36,167 nucleotides of DNA. It comes from Alphaproteobacteria bacterium (lineage in GTDB: Bacteria > Pseudomonadota > Alphaproteobacteria > Micropepsales > Micropepsaceae). The first letter of the stretch is position 1. The number at the start of each line of letters is the position of its first letter. Made by a program: the position numbers and the translations under genes. The DNA is taken from the NCBI GenBank assembly GCA_016792565.1, contig JAEUMK010000017.1:1-36167 (forward strand), given 5' to 3'. Shown here in pieces: positions 21,690 through 29,903 of the stretch. Under the pieces are notes generated by a model that saw nothing but the letters and a program-made list of their open reading frames with translations, was not told the origin of the DNA and did no database searches.

Positions 21690-22838
21690 ATGCGCCTGTC
21701 TCTTGGGATGATCGGCGGCGGCGAGGGCGCCTTCATCGGGGCGGTGCACCGCATGGCCGCGCGGCTGGACGGCCGCTGGTCCCTCGTCGCCGGAGCGTTC
21801 AGCGGCGACGCCGGTCGCTCGCGCGCCTTCGGACGGACGCTCGGCCTCGGCGAGGAGCGCTGCTACGGCGACTGGCGGGCGATGGCGCAGACCGAAGCGG
21901 CGCGGTCCGACCGGATCGACGCGGTGGCCATCGTCACGCCCAACCATCTGCACCACGGACCGGCGCGGGCCTTCCTCGATGCCGGGATCGCGGTGATCTG
22001 CGACAAGCCCCTGACAACCTGTCTCGCGGACGCGCTGGACCTCGCGGCGGCGGCGGCGCGGACCGGCACGCCGTTCGTGCTGACCCACAATTACAGCGGC
22101 TATCCGATGGTCCGGCAGATGCGGGCCATGGTGGCGGCGGGAGCGCTGGGCGCGATCCGGGTGGTCCAGGCCGAGTATGCGCAGGACTGGCTGGCGAGGC
22201 CGCTGCCCGGCAACAAGCAGGCCGACTGGCGCGGCGATCCGGACCGGGCCGGACCCGGCGGGGCGCTGGGCGACATCGCGACCCACGCCTATCACCTGGC
22301 GACCTTCGTCCTCGGCGCGCCTGCGGATCAGGTCAGCGCCGAGACCTCGCGGTTCGTCGAGGGCCGGCGGCTCGACGACGACGTGCAGCTTCGTCTGCGC
22401 TGGCGCAATGGGGCGCGGGGGCAGCTCTGGGCCAGCCAGGTGGCGGTCGGGGCGGCGAACGGACTGAGATTGCGGGTCTATGGCGCGAACGGCGGCCTGG
22501 AGTGGGCGCAGGAAGATCCGGACATGCTGCGCCACACGCCGCTGGGCGAGCCGCCACGCATCCTGCGGCGCGGCGGCCCTGGCCTGTCGGCAGCGGCGCA
22601 GGCGGCGACGCGCATCCCGGCAGGGCATCCCGAAGGCTATCTTGAAGGCTTCGCGCAGATCTACGCCGACGCGGCGGACCTCGTTTCCGCGCACCGGACC
22701 GGGCAGACGCCGCCGCCGACGGTCCTGGACCTGCCCGGCGTGAGCGCCGGCGTCGAGGGGGTGCGGTTCATCGAGGCGGCGGTGCGCAGCGCTGCGGCGG
22801 ACGGAAGCTGGACGGCGCTGTGCGAGACGGGGACGTGA
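21690..22838 (+). CDS. Gfo/Idh/MocA-family NAD(P)-dependent sugar oxidoreductase
   Basis: A 382-residue dehydrogenase. The N-terminal Rossmann motif reads [15 protein letters not shown] (6-20). The cofactor/active-site segment [11 protein letters not shown] (about 82-92) and the catalytic-Lys strand CDKPLT (about 109-114) are intact, followed by the substrate domain with [13 protein letters not shown] (His triad region, about 190-205). It would oxidise or reduce a ring hydroxyl of a sugar, cyclitol or their keto forms. It overlaps the next gene as TGATG, showing coupling. Confidence 0.87.
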   Translation: MRLSLGMIGGGEGAFIGAVHRMAARLDGRWSLVAGAFSGDAGRSRAFGRTLGLGEERCYGDWRAMAQTEAARSDRIDAVAIVTPNHLHHGPARAFLDAGIAVICDKPLTTCLADALDLAAAAARTGTPFVLTHNYSGYPMVRQMRAMVAAGALGAIRVVQAEYAQDWLARPLPGNKQADWRGDPDRAGPGGALGDIATHAYHLATFVLGAPADQVSAETSRFVEGRRLDDDVQLRLRWRNGARGQLWASQVAVGAANGLRLRVYGANGGLEWAQEDPDMLRHTPLGEPPRILRRGGPGLSAAAQAATRIPAGHPEGYLEGFAQIYADAADLVSAHRTGQTPPPTVLDLPGVSAGVEGVRFIEAAVRSAAADGSWTALCETGT

Positions 22839-23617
22839 TGCGGCAGAGCTTCGCCTGGTGGTCCTTCACGTTGGGCCGTGAGGTCGAGCCCGCCACGCTG
22901 CTGCGCGAAGCGGCGGCGGCCGGGGCGCAAGGCGTGGAGATGCTGCCCGAGGCGCACTGGCCGGTGGCCAGGGACGCGGGGCTGGCGCTGATCACCCTGA
23001 CGGGCCACACCCTGGAGCGCGGGTTCAACGATCCGGCCCTGCACGCTGGCCTCGCCGACGAGGTGCGGCGGAACATCGACGCCGCCGCGCGCGGCGGGGT
23101 TGAGGCGGTCATCGTCTTTTCGGGCAACCGCATCGGCGACGGCGCAGATGCGCCGGCCATCGCGGCCTGTATCGAGGGCCTGGCGCCCGTCGCCGCCCAT
23201 GCCGAGCAGGCCGGCGTGCGGCTGCTGCTGGAGTTGCTCAACAGCAAGGTCGATCATCCCGGCCACCAGTGCGACCGCACGGCGTTCGGGGCAGCGGTGG
23301 TCCGGGGCGTCGACTCGCCGGCCCTGCGACTGCTCTACGACGGCTATCACATGCAGCTGATGGAGGGCGATCTGAGCCGGACGATCCGGGCGCATTTCGA
23401 CCTGATCGGCCACATCCACACGGCCGGGGCACCTGGCCGGCGCGATCTGGACGACCGCCAGGAGATCAACTGGCGGGCCATCGCCGGTCTTCTGCGCCAT
23501 CTCGGATACCGGGGATGGGTGGGGCATGAGTTCGTGCCGCGCGGCGATCCGGTCGCGGCGCTTCGGGCAGCTCTCTCCCAGTTCGACGGATCGGCGCCAT
23601 TGGAGAGGACAGCGTGA
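22838..23617 (+). CDS. hydroxypyruvate isomerase-like TIM-barrel protein
   Basis: The 259-residue product resembles Hyi/OtnI isomerases. The metal and substrate segments LLELLNSKVDHPG, LLYDGYHMQLMEGDL, GHIHTAGAPGRRD and GYRGWVGHEF are in the family order. The last has Gly-His-Glu where Hyi enzymes have Gly-Cys-Glu. ATG 22838 overlaps the preceding stop, and its own stop overlaps the ATG of the GMC gene. In this operon it more likely acts on a keto-sugar or aldose product than on hydroxypyruvate itself. That is inference from context. Confidence 0.82.
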   Translation: MRQSFAWWSFTLGREVEPATLLREAAAAGAQGVEMLPEAHWPVARDAGLALITLTGHTLERGFNDPALHAGLADEVRRNIDAAARGGVEAVIVFSGNRIGDGADAPAIAACIEGLAPVAAHAEQAGVRLLLELLNSKVDHPGHQCDRTAFGAAVVRGVDSPALRLLYDGYHMQLMEGDLSRTIRAHFDLIGHIHTAGAPGRRDLDDRQEINWRAIAGLLRHLGYRGWVGHEFVPRGDPVAALRAALSQFDGSAPLERTA

Positions 23618-25305
23618 TGTTCGATGCCATCGTCGTCGGCTCCGGAATCAGCGGCGGCTGGGTCGCCAAGGAGCTCTGCGAGCGGGGATTGAAGGTCCTG
23701 ATGCTCGAGCGCGGCCCCAACGTCCCGCATGGGTCCGGCTACAGCTACGATGCGGCTAGCAAGCTTCGGCGTCGTGACGACCAGATCCCTCAGGACGAGA
23801 AGGATCTGCACTATCCCTATCACGTCGGGGTTTCCTACGCCCTGTTCAACTCCAACAAGGCCTTCTGGGCCAGCGATCACGACCATCCGTACGAGACCGC
23901 GCCCGGCAAGCCCTATCGCTGGATCCGGGGCTATCAACTGGGCGGACGATCATTGACCTGGGGGCGGCAGTCCTATCGATGGGGCCCGCAAGACTTTCTC
24001 TCGAACCTCCAGGACGGTCACGGCGTCGACTGGCCGATCCGCTACGAGGACCTCGAACCCTGGTACGACCACGTCGAGGCCTTCGCCGGGATCAGCGGCG
24101 ACTACGACGGCCTCGAACAGCTGCCGGACGGAGACTTCCTGCCGGCCTTTTCGTTCAATGACGTCGAGCTGGCCGCCAAGGCCAGGATCGAGGCCGATTT
24201 CCCGACCCGCCGCATGATCATGGGGCGGACCGCCAACCTCAGCCGCGTCGCCAAGGCCCAGATGGATATGGGCCGGAAGCGATGCGAACAACATGTCCGC
24301 TGCCATCACGGCTGTCCTCTGGGCAGCTATTTCTCGACCCAGGCTGCGACCTTGCCGGCGGCCCTCAATACCGGCAACCTGACCGTCCTGACCGACCGGG
24401 TCGTGGTCAGCGTCGTTCACGACCCGGCCACCGGCCGCGCCACCGGCGTGCGGACCGTCAACCGGACGGACAAGGGCGGCGAGACCTTCGAGGCGCGGAT
24501 GGTCTTCCTCAACGCCTCGGCCATCAACACCGCGGTCCTGCTGCTGAACTCGAAGTCGGACGTGTTCCCGCGGGGCCTCGCCAACGGCAGCGACCAGGTC
24601 GGCCGAAACCTGATGGACCACGTCAGCAGCAAGCCGGTCGTCGGCAAGATGCCAGGCTTCGCCGGCGTGTACGACCAGCGCGACCGGCCGACCGGGGTCT
24701 ACATCCCGCGCTACGCCAACTTGACCGAGCGGGAGCAACCTTACCTGCGCGGCTTCGGCATGCAGGGCGGTGCGGCCCGCTCGCGGCGGGCGGAAAGCTT
24801 CGCCCAGGGCGTCGGCGGCGGCGACGACGAAGGGCTGCACGGCTGGCACTTCTCGCTCCTCCCCTTCGGCGAGGTGCTGCCCGACCCGGAAAACCGCGTG
24901 ACCCTGTCAGCCATCCGGACGGACAGCTGGGGCATGCCGGTGCCGATCATCGAGGCGACCCACGGCCCCAACGAATATGCGATGATGCGCGCGGCGGCGC
25001 GGGATGCGGCGGACATGCTGAGAGCTGCCGGCTGCGTCGATATCACCCCCTGGGAGGAAGCCGCCGAACAGCTGACGCCGCCCGGCGACCGCATCCACGA
25101 GATGGGCACGGCGCGGATGGGCCGCGATCCGGCGACATCGGTGCTGGACGGCTGGGGGCGGGCGCACGAGGTGCCCAACCTGTTCGTCTCGGACGGCGCG
25201 GTGATGACTTCCAGCGCCTCGATGAACCCATCGCTGACCTACATGGCGATCGCCGCGCGAACCGCGAACCACGCCGCGGATCTTCTGCAACAGGGAGGCC
25301 TGTAA
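23617..25305 (+). CDS. GMC flavoprotein dehydrogenase with three-Cys Fe-S motif (glucoside 3-dehydrogenase-like)
   Basis: A 562-residue FAD-dependent GMC oxidoreductase. It has the dinucleotide motif VVGSGISGG (about 6-14), the flavin segment GGRSLTWG (109-116), and near the C-terminus HEMGTARMG and NPSLTY with the active-site His/Asn region. Cys223, Cys229 and Cys233 form C-x5-C-x3-C, the spacing that binds the 3Fe-4S cluster in FAD glucose dehydrogenase catalytic subunits. Oxidation of a sugar ring hydroxyl (often C3) with electrons passed to a carrier is therefore likely. No small Tat-secreted gamma subunit and no cytochrome c gene is next to it, and no signal peptide is visible. ATG 23617 overlaps the Hyi-like stop. 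Confidence 0.88.
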   Translation: MFDAIVVGSGISGGWVAKELCERGLKVLMLERGPNVPHGSGYSYDAASKLRRRDDQIPQDEKDLHYPYHVGVSYALFNSNKAFWASDHDHPYETAPGKPYRWIRGYQLGGRSLTWGRQSYRWGPQDFLSNLQDGHGVDWPIRYEDLEPWYDHVEAFAGISGDYDGLEQLPDGDFLPAFSFNDVELAAKARIEADFPTRRMIMGRTANLSRVAKAQMDMGRKRCEQHVRCHHGCPLGSYFSTQAATLPAALNTGNLTVLTDRVVVSVVHDPATGRATGVRTVNRTDKGGETFEARMVFLNASAINTAVLLLNSKSDVFPRGLANGSDQVGRNLMDHVSSKPVVGKMPGFAGVYDQRDRPTGVYIPRYANLTEREQPYLRGFGMQGGAARSRRAESFAQGVGGGDDEGLHGWHFSLLPFGEVLPDPENRVTLSAIRTDSWGMPVPIIEATHGPNEYAMMRAAARDAADMLRAAGCVDITPWEEAAEQLTPPGDRIHEMGTARMGRDPATSVLDGWGRAHEVPNLFVSDGAVMTSSASMNPSLTYMAIAARTANHAADLLQQGGL

Positions 25306-25309
25306 GCCC

Positions 25310-26041
25310 GTGAGACCGATCGGCCTGCAACTCTACACCCTGCGCAAGCCCTTCGCGGCCGACCCCCTGGGCACGCTCGAGCGCATTCGCGAGGTCGGCT
25401 ACGACGCGGTCGAGTTCGCCGCGCCGCTCGGCTCGGACTTCGCCGGCTTCGCGGCGCGCATGCGCGACATCGGGCTCGACTGCCCCTCGGCCCATGTCGG
25501 CCTCGCCGACATGGCGGAGCGGCCGGACGCCGTGCTGGACATGGCCGGGGCGCTGGGCTGCCGCTATCTGGTGATGCCCTATGTGCTGCCGGACCAGCGC
25601 GACTGGCCGGCCGTCATAGCGATCCTGGGCGTCTTCGCGCGGCGGGCCCGGGCGGCGGGTCTGAGGGTCGCCTACCACCACCACGACTTCGAGTTCGAGA
25701 GCACAGACGGCGTCCGGCCTTTCGATCGTCTGGTGGGCGAGACCGATCCGGACCTCGTCGATTTCGAGCTCGACGTCTACTGGCTCAAGAAGGGCGGCGA
25801 GGATCCCAAAACGGTCATCGAGCGGCTGACCGGGCGGGTGAAGCTGGTCCACCTCAAGGACGCGACGCCCGATGGCGGGATGACCGATGTCGGCGCCGGG
25901 ATCCTCGACTTCGCAGCCCTGATCCGCGCCGCGGACGCCGCCGGCGCCGAACACTACTTCGTGGAGCACGATTTCCCGCCCGCCCCCTACTGGCCGAGCG
26001 TGGAGGCCAGCCTGGCCCATCTGCGCGCGCTACCGGACTAA
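25310..26041 (+). CDS. TIM-barrel sugar isomerase/epimerase-like protein (third in operon)
   Basis: A 243-residue xylose-isomerase-like barrel from GTG 25310, with GGGAGG 11 bases upstream in the GMC gene. The N-terminus IGLQLYTLRKPF is typical of the family. Ligand strands appear as YHHHDFEF (about 120-128), DFELDVYWLKKGG (about 143-155), VHLKD (about 178-182) and VEHDF (about 219-223). It is shorter than the first barrel and not a close copy of either other one. It closes the operon, which ends without an obvious terminator. Confidence 0.83.
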   Translation: MRPIGLQLYTLRKPFAADPLGTLERIREVGYDAVEFAAPLGSDFAGFAARMRDIGLDCPSAHVGLADMAERPDAVLDMAGALGCRYLVMPYVLPDQRDWPAVIAILGVFARRARAAGLRVAYHHHDFEFESTDGVRPFDRLVGETDPDLVDFELDVYWLKKGGEDPKTVIERLTGRVKLVHLKDATPDGGMTDVGAGILDFAALIRAADAAGAEHYFVEHDFPPAPYWPSVEASLAHLRALPD

Positions 26042-26516
26042 GTCGACGTGCTTTTCCGAAGCGTGGCGCGCGCGCCGAATTTCAGCAGCGCCGTATCTCC
26101 GTGCGGACTGCAACGTCACTCCCAGTCTGCATGACCTCATAGCGTCCGTGGCGGGACGAGGGCGACCAATCGGGCCACATGCTCACATCGCCTCTCCGGC
26201 GGCGAAAGCAGACGCATCGGGCGCTCCAGTCCAAGCCCTCGCCCAGGCGTTCCGCGACGCCCATGCCGCCGTCCACAGCGTCTTCGACCTCAAGCTCCAC
26301 CTGCTCCGCCGGCCGACGATCCGCCGCCCTCGGGCGAAGGTTCATGGGACCGGGGCGATTGCGGCGGCTGCCGCATGAACCCGTGATGCGGGCAGGAGCC
26401 CGCGACCGGTGACGACCGAGCCGACATCGTCTAAATTTCCTTGGCAATGAAGCCTCGCTGCAACGGCTGGGGTCGGGCGGCGAAGACGATTCCGGGGAAC
26501 CGCACAGGAAAGAGCC
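26042..26516. other. gene-poor 475-base gap, coding status unresolved
   Basis: No confident gene. A plus-strand frame from GTG 26148 to 26378 has good third-position bias in its second half but no ribosome site. A minus-strand frame ending at 26082 (RGDVSMWPDWSPSSRHGRY) also looks protein-like. Both may be fragments of decayed genes or chance. A short palindrome GGCGCGCGCGCC lies near 26066. No terminator or operator is clear. Confidence 0.4.
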
Positions 26517-26981
26517 ATGGGCGTCGTCATTGCTGTCTATCAGGTCGTTGGCGGACACAGCACGGTCGACAGCCGGGTCGCGGCCTTCATGCCCCGGCGC
26601 GGCGGAACCGGCGATATGGTCTACCGCGTCGGCTGGGGCACTCAGGACACGATGGAAGCCCTGTTCAGCGCCATCTGCCGCGCGGCCCCCATCGCCAACC
26701 GCAACGGCGTCGATGTCGTCAACATCGTGTCGAACGATCTGGCAGCCCACTTCGTGGCGCTGCTGGCCCAGCCGGGCGCCCGCGCAGCGCTGCGCGGCAT
26801 GGTCACGCGCTGCTTCAAGCCGGGCACGATCATATATTTGTTGGTCTCCGACGCCGTGATGACCAGCCTCCTGAGCCGCGGCACGCACTACCAACAGACC
26901 TTTCAGGCGGCGCGATCCGCCAACGCCCACATCCGCCTCTCCGACCACAGGCCCCGTGTTCTGGACGTGAACGCCCGATGA
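26517..26981 (+). CDS. unrecognised 154-residue protein
   Basis: ATG 26517 has AGGAA six bases upstream. The product is an alpha/beta protein beginning with a hydrophobic strand (MGVVIAVYQVVGGHSTVDSR) and containing a second buried strand VDVVNIVSN (about 65-73) and a third, GTIIYLLVSD (about 102-111). This pattern is reminiscent of RNase H-like or nucleotide-binding folds, but no catalytic motif can be named. It has no signal peptide and no close gene partners. It converges on the gabT-type gene with a hairpin over its stop codon. Confidence 0.6.
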   Translation: MGVVIAVYQVVGGHSTVDSRVAAFMPRRGGTGDMVYRVGWGTQDTMEALFSAICRAAPIANRNGVDVVNIVSNDLAAHFVALLAQPGARAALRGMVTRCFKPGTIIYLLVSDAVMTSLLSRGTHYQQTFQAARSANAHIRLSDHRPRVLDVNAR

Positions 26982-26990
26982 AGCGTTCGC
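26967..26990 (+). terminator. hairpin overlapping the stop of the 154-residue gene
   Basis: GTGAACGC (26967-26974) pairs with GCGTTCGC (26983-26990), with one G-T pair, around an 8-base loop that contains the TGA stop. CTTTCGCC follows, with only a short T run. It is a candidate terminator between convergent genes. Confidence 0.35.
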
Positions 26991-27129
26991 CTTTCGCCAG
27001 GTCCGGAGTCCCTTCCGTGGGCAACCCGGCCCTTTCGGGAGCCACGAACGCCGCATCGCTTCACCGTCGTTGTGTCTCGCGCCTGCTGCAATCCAGCCGG
27101 CGGCGTCCGGACGCATCGACGGGCCGGGG

Positions 27130-28419
27130 TCAGACGGCGCCGGCAGCCCGCAGGGAACGCTCGAGCGCAGCGAGGCCCTCCTCCAGCGTGGCGTCGCCGA
27201 CGGTGAGCGGCACCAGGATGCGGATCGAATTGGCGTAGAGGCCGCAGCCGAGAAGGAGGAGGCCGTTGGCGCGGGCGGCCTCGATGAGGCGCTTGGCCAT
27301 CTCGGGATCGGGCTCGCCGCCGCCCCGCGTCTTCACCAGATCGAAGGCGACCATCGCGCCCAGACCGCGCACGTCGGCGATCGGCGGCAGGTCGTTCTTG
27401 GTCTGGAAGCTCTTCAGCCGTGCAACCAGCTTCTCGCCGAGAACCGTGGCGCGGGCGAGGATGCCCTCCTCGTCGATCACCTTCAGGACCGCAAGGCCGG
27501 CCGCGCAGGCGAGCGGGTTTCCGGCATAGGTGCCGCCGAGGCCGCCGGGCTCGGCGGCGTCCATCACCGAGGCCCGCCCGACGACCGCCGAAAGCGGCAT
27601 GCCGCCGGCCAGCGATTTCGCGGTCGTGATGAGGTCGGGCGCGACGCCCGAGTGCTCGATGGCGAAGAGCCGCCCGGTGCGCGCGAAGCCCGACTGGATC
27701 TCGTCGGCGATCAGCAAGATTCCGTGTTTGTCGCAGACGGCGCGCAGATCGCGCAGGAAATCGAAGGGCGCGGCATAGAAGCCGCCCTCGCCCTGGACGG
27801 GTTCCAGGATGATCGCCGCGACACGCCCCGTTTCGATGTCGAACTTGAAGAGATGGTCGAGCGCATCCAGGGCGTCCGCGCCGCTCACGCCCTGGCTCTC
27901 GGCCGGGAACGGAAGACGATAGACATCGCCGGGGAACGGCCCGAAGCCGATCTTGTAGGGTGCGACCTTGCCGGTGAGCGCCATGCCCATGAAGGTGCGG
28001 CCATGGAAGCCGCCCGTGAAGGCGACGATACCCGGGCGCCCGGTGGCGACGCGGGCGATCTTGACCGCGTTCTCCACAGCCTCAGCCCCGGTGGAAAGGA
28101 AGATCGTCTTGGCCGGCCCTTCTATGGGGGCGCGGGCGTTCAATTCCTCGGCGAGCGCGATGTAGCTTTCGTAGGCCGTCACCTGGAAGGCGGTGTGGAT
28201 GGAGTGCTTCAGCGCCTCCTCGATCGCCGCGACCACCTTGGGGTGGCGGTGGCCGGTGTTCTGCACACCGATGCCGCCGACGAAGTCGATATAGCGCTTG
28301 CCTTCCGAGTCCCAGATCTCGGCGTTCTCGGCACGCACGGCAAAGACCGGATGCGCGGTCGAAACGCCGCGCGGCACCGCCGCCTGGCGCCGGGTGAGCA
28401 GATCCTTGTTCGTCGTCAT
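27130..28419 (-). CDS. gabT: GabT-type omega-amino acid aminotransferase (class III, PLP)
   Basis: A 429-residue class III aminotransferase that moves the terminal amino group of 4-aminobutyrate or a longer omega-amino acid to 2-oxoglutarate. Visible motifs are GGIGVQNTGHRHP, STGAEAVENAVKIAR (PLP phosphate contact), FHGRT, the DEIQSG motif with PLP-binding Asp (about 240), and the Schiff-base Lys in TTAKSLAGGMPL (about 268). Length and order fit GabT. ATG 28419 has AGGAGACAGGA immediately upstream and starts 10 bases after the semialdehyde dehydrogenase stop. It is the last gene of the six-gene leftward operon. Chain-length preference (C4, C5 or C6) cannot be told. Confidence 0.9.
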   Translation of the reverse strand: MTTNKDLLTRRQAAVPRGVSTAHPVFAVRAENAEIWDSEGKRYIDFVGGIGVQNTGHRHPKVVAAIEEALKHSIHTAFQVTAYESYIALAEELNARAPIEGPAKTIFLSTGAEAVENAVKIARVATGRPGIVAFTGGFHGRTFMGMALTGKVAPYKIGFGPFPGDVYRLPFPAESQGVSGADALDALDHLFKFDIETGRVAAIILEPVQGEGGFYAAPFDFLRDLRAVCDKHGILLIADEIQSGFARTGRLFAIEHSGVAPDLITTAKSLAGGMPLSAVVGRASVMDAAEPGGLGGTYAGNPLACAAGLAVLKVIDEEGILARATVLGEKLVARLKSFQTKNDLPPIADVRGLGAMVAFDLVKTRGGGEPDPEMAKRLIEAARANGLLLLGCGLYANSIRILVPLTVGDATLEEGLAALERSLRAAGAV

Positions 28420-28429
28420 TCCTGTCTCC

Positions 28430-29890
28430 TCAACTGCCTAGGCCGCCCATCGCAACATACTTGGTCTCGACATAGTCCTCTATCCCGGCCCGGCCGCCTT
28501 CTCGCCCCAGGCCGCTTTCCTTGACCCCGCCGAATGGCGCCACTTCCGTGGAAATCACGCCTTCATTGACGCCGACCATGCCGGCTTCCAGAGCCTCGGC
28601 GACCTGCCAGGCACGGCCGAGATCGCGGGTGTAGACATATGCCGCGAGACCGAACGGCGTGGCGTTGGCCAAGGCAATCGCTTCGCGCTGGTCGCGGAAG
28701 CGGAAAAGCGTCGCGACAGGACCGAAGATCTCCTCCCGAGCGGCGCGCATCGCCATGGTCATGCCAGTGAGAACCGTCGGCTGGTAGAAGCGCCTCCCTG
28801 CGGGGTGCCGGCTGCCGCCGGTCACCAGGGTCGCGCCGTTATCCAGCGCGTCGGCTACCAGCGCCTCCACCTTGCCGACGGCACGGTCGCTGACAAGCGG
28901 TCCCTGGGCGGTGCCCGGCGCGGCCCCGTCGCCGACAAGCAGGTCGGACGCGGCCTTCGCCAATCGCGCAGCAAACGCTTCGTGGATGCCGTCCTGAATG
29001 TAGAAGCGGTTCGCGCAGACACACGTCTGGCCCATGTTGCGAAACTTGGAAGCCACGGCGCCGGCGACTGCCTGATCGAGATCGGCGTCGTCGAAGACGA
29101 TGAAGGGCGCATTGCCGCCGAGTTCGAGGCTGACCTTCTTGACGGTGCCGGCGCACTGGCCCGCGAGCATCTTTCCGACAGGCGTCGAGCCGGTGAACGA
29201 AAACTTCCGGACGCGCGGATCAGTGGTGAGGATCTCGCCGATCTCGGCCGCGCCCGTACCCGGCACAACGTTGAGGACTCCGGCCGGCAGACCGGCACGG
29301 CATCCAAGTTCGGCAAGCGCCAGGGCCGACAACGGCGTCTCCGCCGCCGGCTTCACAACAAAGGTGCATCCCGCAGCCAAAGCCGGCGCCGCCTTGCGGG
29401 CGATCATAGCCAGCGGGAAGTTCCATGGCGTGATGGCGGTGGCAACGCCAACTGGCTGCTTCAGGACCAGCAGGCGTCGACCATGCGCGTTGGCCGGGAT
29501 GACCTCGCCATAGAGGCGCTTCGCCTCCTCCCCAAACCACTCGAAGAAGCCTGCGGCATAGGCGACCTCGGCCCGCGCTTCGGCGAGCGGCTTGCCCTGC
29601 TCGGCGGTCATCAGGCGCGCCAGATCTTCCTGGTGGGAGAGCATCAGGTCGTACAACCGCCGCAGACAGGCCGCGCGCTCCTTCGCCAGCAGGCCGCGCC
29701 ATGAGCGGAATGCTGTCTCGGCAGAGGCAACGGCATGCAAGGCATCTGCCGCGGGGCAGTCGGCCACATCCGAAATCCGCTCGCCGGTTGCGGGATTGAC
29801 GACAGCGAACGTCGCCCCGCCGGTTGCGGATACAAACGACCCTCCGATAAAGGCGCGCGTCTGCAGGATCGCCGGATCTTGAAGCATCAT
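28430..29890 (-). CDS. gabD: GabD-type semialdehyde dehydrogenase
   Basis: A 486-residue aldehyde dehydrogenase closest in pattern to succinate-semialdehyde dehydrogenases. It oxidises the semialdehyde made by the neighbouring aminotransferase. Motifs include TPWNFPLAM (catalytic Asn), VKPAAETPLSA, FTGSTPVGK, ELGGNAPFIVF (Glu about 256) and GQTCVCANRFY (Cys about 290). The sequence just downstream of the catalytic Cys matches SSADH. The adjacent Met codons at 29890 and 29887 are both possible starts; neither has a strong ribosome site. It begins 13 bases after the MFS stop. Adipate or glutarate semialdehyde are alternative substrates. Confidence 0.88.
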   Translation of the reverse strand: MMLQDPAILQTRAFIGGSFVSATGGATFAVVNPATGERISDVADCPAADALHAVASAETAFRSWRGLLAKERAACLRRLYDLMLSHQEDLARLMTAEQGKPLAEARAEVAYAAGFFEWFGEEAKRLYGEVIPANAHGRRLLVLKQPVGVATAITPWNFPLAMIARKAAPALAAGCTFVVKPAAETPLSALALAELGCRAGLPAGVLNVVPGTGAAEIGEILTTDPRVRKFSFTGSTPVGKMLAGQCAGTVKKVSLELGGNAPFIVFDDADLDQAVAGAVASKFRNMGQTCVCANRFYIQDGIHEAFAARLAKAASDLLVGDGAAPGTAQGPLVSDRAVGKVEALVADALDNGATLVTGGSRHPAGRRFYQPTVLTGMTMAMRAAREEIFGPVATLFRFRDQREAIALANATPFGLAAYVYTRDLGRAWQVAEALEAGMVGVNEGVISTEVAPFGGVKESGLGREGGRAGIEDYVETKYVAMGGLGS

Positions 29891-29903
29891 GGGAGAACAG
29901 CTT

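Noticed and set aside
26148-26378. 76-codon plus-strand frame
   Set aside because: Part of it has coding-like third positions, but it has no ribosome site and no recognisable product. The opposite strand looks equally protein-like.
27070-28524. 484-codon plus-strand frame opposite gabT
   Set aside because: An antisense shadow; the minus strand has all the class III aminotransferase motifs.
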